Shown piece after piece: positions 4,655 to 6,116 of a DNA stretch of 6,116 bases (within the stretch, counting starts at the first letter, position 1; each line of letters begins with the position of its first letter). Below the pieces are notes generated by a model. The model worked only from the letters and a program-made list of their open reading frames with translations, was not told the DNA's origin and did no database searches. The DNA lies in assembly GCA_905203195.1 (NCBI GenBank), contig CAJKVD010000049.1, positions 1 through 6,116 on the forward strand. The letters are read 5' to 3'. The DNA is from an uncultured Clostridium sp. (GTDB lineage Bacteria; Bacillota; Clostridia; TANB77; CAG-508). Position numbers and translations under genes: made by a program.

Positions 4655-6116
4655 TTAACTAAATAATTTCATAATATCTTCTTTTGATAATCTATTTACA
4701 AACTTAGTTTGAGTACTAAGCATATTATCAGCAAGTGTAGCCTTTTTCATTTGTAAATCATAAATCTTTTCCTCAATTGAATTCTTAGTAATTAATTTAT
4801 ACACTTGTACATTATTTTTTTGTCCTATACGATAAGCCCTATCAGTAGCCTGATTTTCAGCAGACAAATTCCACCAAGGATCATAATGAATAACCATATC
4901 AGCACCTGTTAAATTAAGACCAGTACCTCCTGCTTTTAAAGAAATTAAAAACACTTTAATATCACTATTTTCATTAAATTCATCCACGAGCTTAATTCTT
5001 TCATCAACTTTTGTGCTTCCTGTTAATTTATAATACAATATATTTCTCTCTTTCAATTCGTTTTCCATTAATTCAAACATAGATGTATATGTAGAAAATA
5101 TTAATATTTTATGTCCCGCTTCTGTAGCATCTTCCACTATTTCCATACATTGTTCAAGTTTACTACTTTTTCCATTATAATTCTCAATAAATATTTTAGG
5201 ATGGCAACAAATTTGACGTAACCTTGTAAGTGCTGCCAAAATTTTAATTTGACTTCTTTCAACTCCATTCAAATTTATTTCTTCAGAAACCTCTTCTTTT
5301 GCCTGTGCCAAATAAGCTAAATAAATAGCTTGCTGTTCCTCATCCATTTCATTATTTAAAACTGTTATAGTCTTTTCTGGTAATTCAGTCAAAACCTCTT
5401 TTTTAGTCCTACGTAAAACAAAAGGTTCTATTAACATCTTCAACTTTTTCATAGCAATCTCATCATTTTCTTTTACAATAGGTCCTTCATATCTTGATTT
5501 AAAATTCTTATATCCAAATAAATATCCAGGCATAATAAAATCAAAAATAGACCATAATTCTGCCAAAGAATTTTCTATTGGTGTACCTGTCAAAGCAAAT
5601 CTAGTCTGTGCACTTAATTGTTTTACTGCTTTTGCATTTTGTGTGTTACTATTTTTTAAATATTGTGCCTCATCAGTTATCGCAAACCTAAATAAATATG
5701 ATTTTTCCTTATAGTTTTCTATATCTCTTTTTAACAAATCATAAGAAGTAATAATTAAATCAAAATCATTTATATTTTCAATCTGCATCTTTCTTTCAAA
5801 AGCTGTTCCTCTTATAACTTGCACCTTTAAACTTGGTGCAAATTTTTTAGCTTCATTTAGCCAATTCAATGTTAAAGAACTAGGAGAAACAACAATACTT
5901 GGTTTTCTATTCTCTGGGGTTTCTTCTATATATTTCAATATAACTGCCAAAACTTGAAGTGTCTTTCCTAATCCCATATCATCAGCCAAAATTCCACCAA
6001 AACGATAATTATCTAAAACTTTAAGCCAATTATACCCAGTTTTTTGATAATAACGCAAATTAGCATTTAATTCTCGTGGAAGTTCATACTCTTCATCTAT
6101 CAAATCTTGATTTAAT
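4655..6116 (-). CDS. SNF2-family helicase-like ATPase, C-terminal part (cut by window edge)
   Basis: The reading frame is open to the window edge, so the N-terminus is missing. The codon at 6103-6101 is TTG inside the gene, not a start. The visible 486 or so residues hold both RecA-like domains of a superfamily 2 SNF2/Swi2 ATPase. Counting from that Leu: motif I GGILADDMGLGKT (36-48), Ia VVSPSSLTLNW (71-81), II DEAQ (144-147), III LTGTPIENS (171-179), a long second domain from about 250, motif V SLKAGGTGLNLTGAD (388-402) and motif VI QATDRAYRIGQ (418-428). The DEAQ box and lack of a long insertion are typical of bacterial SNF2 proteins, many of which carry an N-terminal SWIM zinc finger and associated domain. 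Whether that is so here cannot be seen. Such proteins translocate on duplex DNA and can displace bound proteins, including RNA polymerase, but the role of this one is unknown. It is probably co-transcribed with trmFO (24 nt gap). Confidence 0.95.
   Translation of the reverse strand, partial: LNQDLIDEEYELPRELNANLRYYQKTGYNWLKVLDNYRFGGILADDMGLGKTLQVLAVILKYIEETPENRKPSIVVSPSSLTLNWLNEAKKFAPSLKVQVIRGTAFERKMQIENINDFDLIITSYDLLKRDIENYKEKSYLFRFAITDEAQYLKNSNTQNAKAVKQLSAQTRFALTGTPIENSLAELWSIFDFIMPGYLFGYKNFKSRYEGPIVKENDEIAMKKLKMLIEPFVLRRTKKEVLTELPEKTITVLNNEMDEEQQAIYLAYLAQAKEEVSEEINLNGVERSQIKILAALTRLRQICCHPKIFIENYNGKSSKLEQCMEIVEDATEAGHKILIFSTYTSMFELMENELKERNILYYKLTGSTKVDERIKLVDEFNENSDIKVFLISLKAGGTGLNLTGADMVIHYDPWWNLSAENQATDRAYRIGQKNNVQVYKLITKNSIEEKIYDLQMKKATLADNMLSTQTKFVNRLSKEDIMKLFS

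Noticed and set aside
6101..6103. TTG as start codon of the SNF2 protein.
   Set aside because: The frame stays open to the window edge and SNF2 proteins extend well upstream of motif I; there is no Shine-Dalgarno before this TTG. It is an internal leucine codon.

Overview
The window is low-GC, with A/T-rich intergenic DNA, purine-rich Shine-Dalgarno sites, sigma-A-type promoters with 17-bp spacers and the standard genetic code (S7 ends in a TGG tryptophan). The gene set is a long-form S12, S7, EF-G, the folate/FAD-dependent tRNA methyltransferase TrmFO and a DEAQ-type SNF2 ATPase. Together these suggest a Bacillota bacterium, most likely from an AT-rich clostridial lineage. This assignment is inference; no species is recognised.

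All genes lie on the minus strand, so transcription runs from high to low coordinates. 6116-4655: the C-terminal two-thirds or less of an SNF2-family helicase-like ATPase, cut by the window edge. 4630-3227: trmFO, 24 nt downstream and probably in the same transcript. 3126-1456: a 556-residue soluble coiled-coil protein of unknown function with its own promoter and palindromic candidate operator sites. 1281-868 and 683-213: rpsL (S12) and rpsG (S7). 26-1: the first eight codons of a gene recognised as fusA (EF-G).

The rpsL-rpsG-fusA order is that of the classical str operon. Here it starts from its own promoter, next to trmFO and the coiled-coil gene rather than behind rpoC. Both internal spacers are unusually long and structured. 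The rpsL-rpsG spacer (184 nt) holds several inverted repeats. The rpsG-fusA spacer (186 nt) is mostly one 129-nt imperfect palindrome, directly followed by a good promoter for fusA. The predicted rpsL transcript begins almost at the base of a stem-loop.

The most unusual feature is the palindrome at 86-214. It has 56 pairs, and all eight non-Watson-Crick pairs are G.T when read on the plus strand, with no A.C. That one-sided pattern implies that folding of the plus-strand sequence (as RNA or single-stranded DNA) has been maintained, although all surrounding genes run the other way. The second item of interest is the uncharacterised coiled-coil protein with a compact, probably regulated promoter. 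No defence system, CRISPR array, transposase, tRNA or rRNA gene was found.
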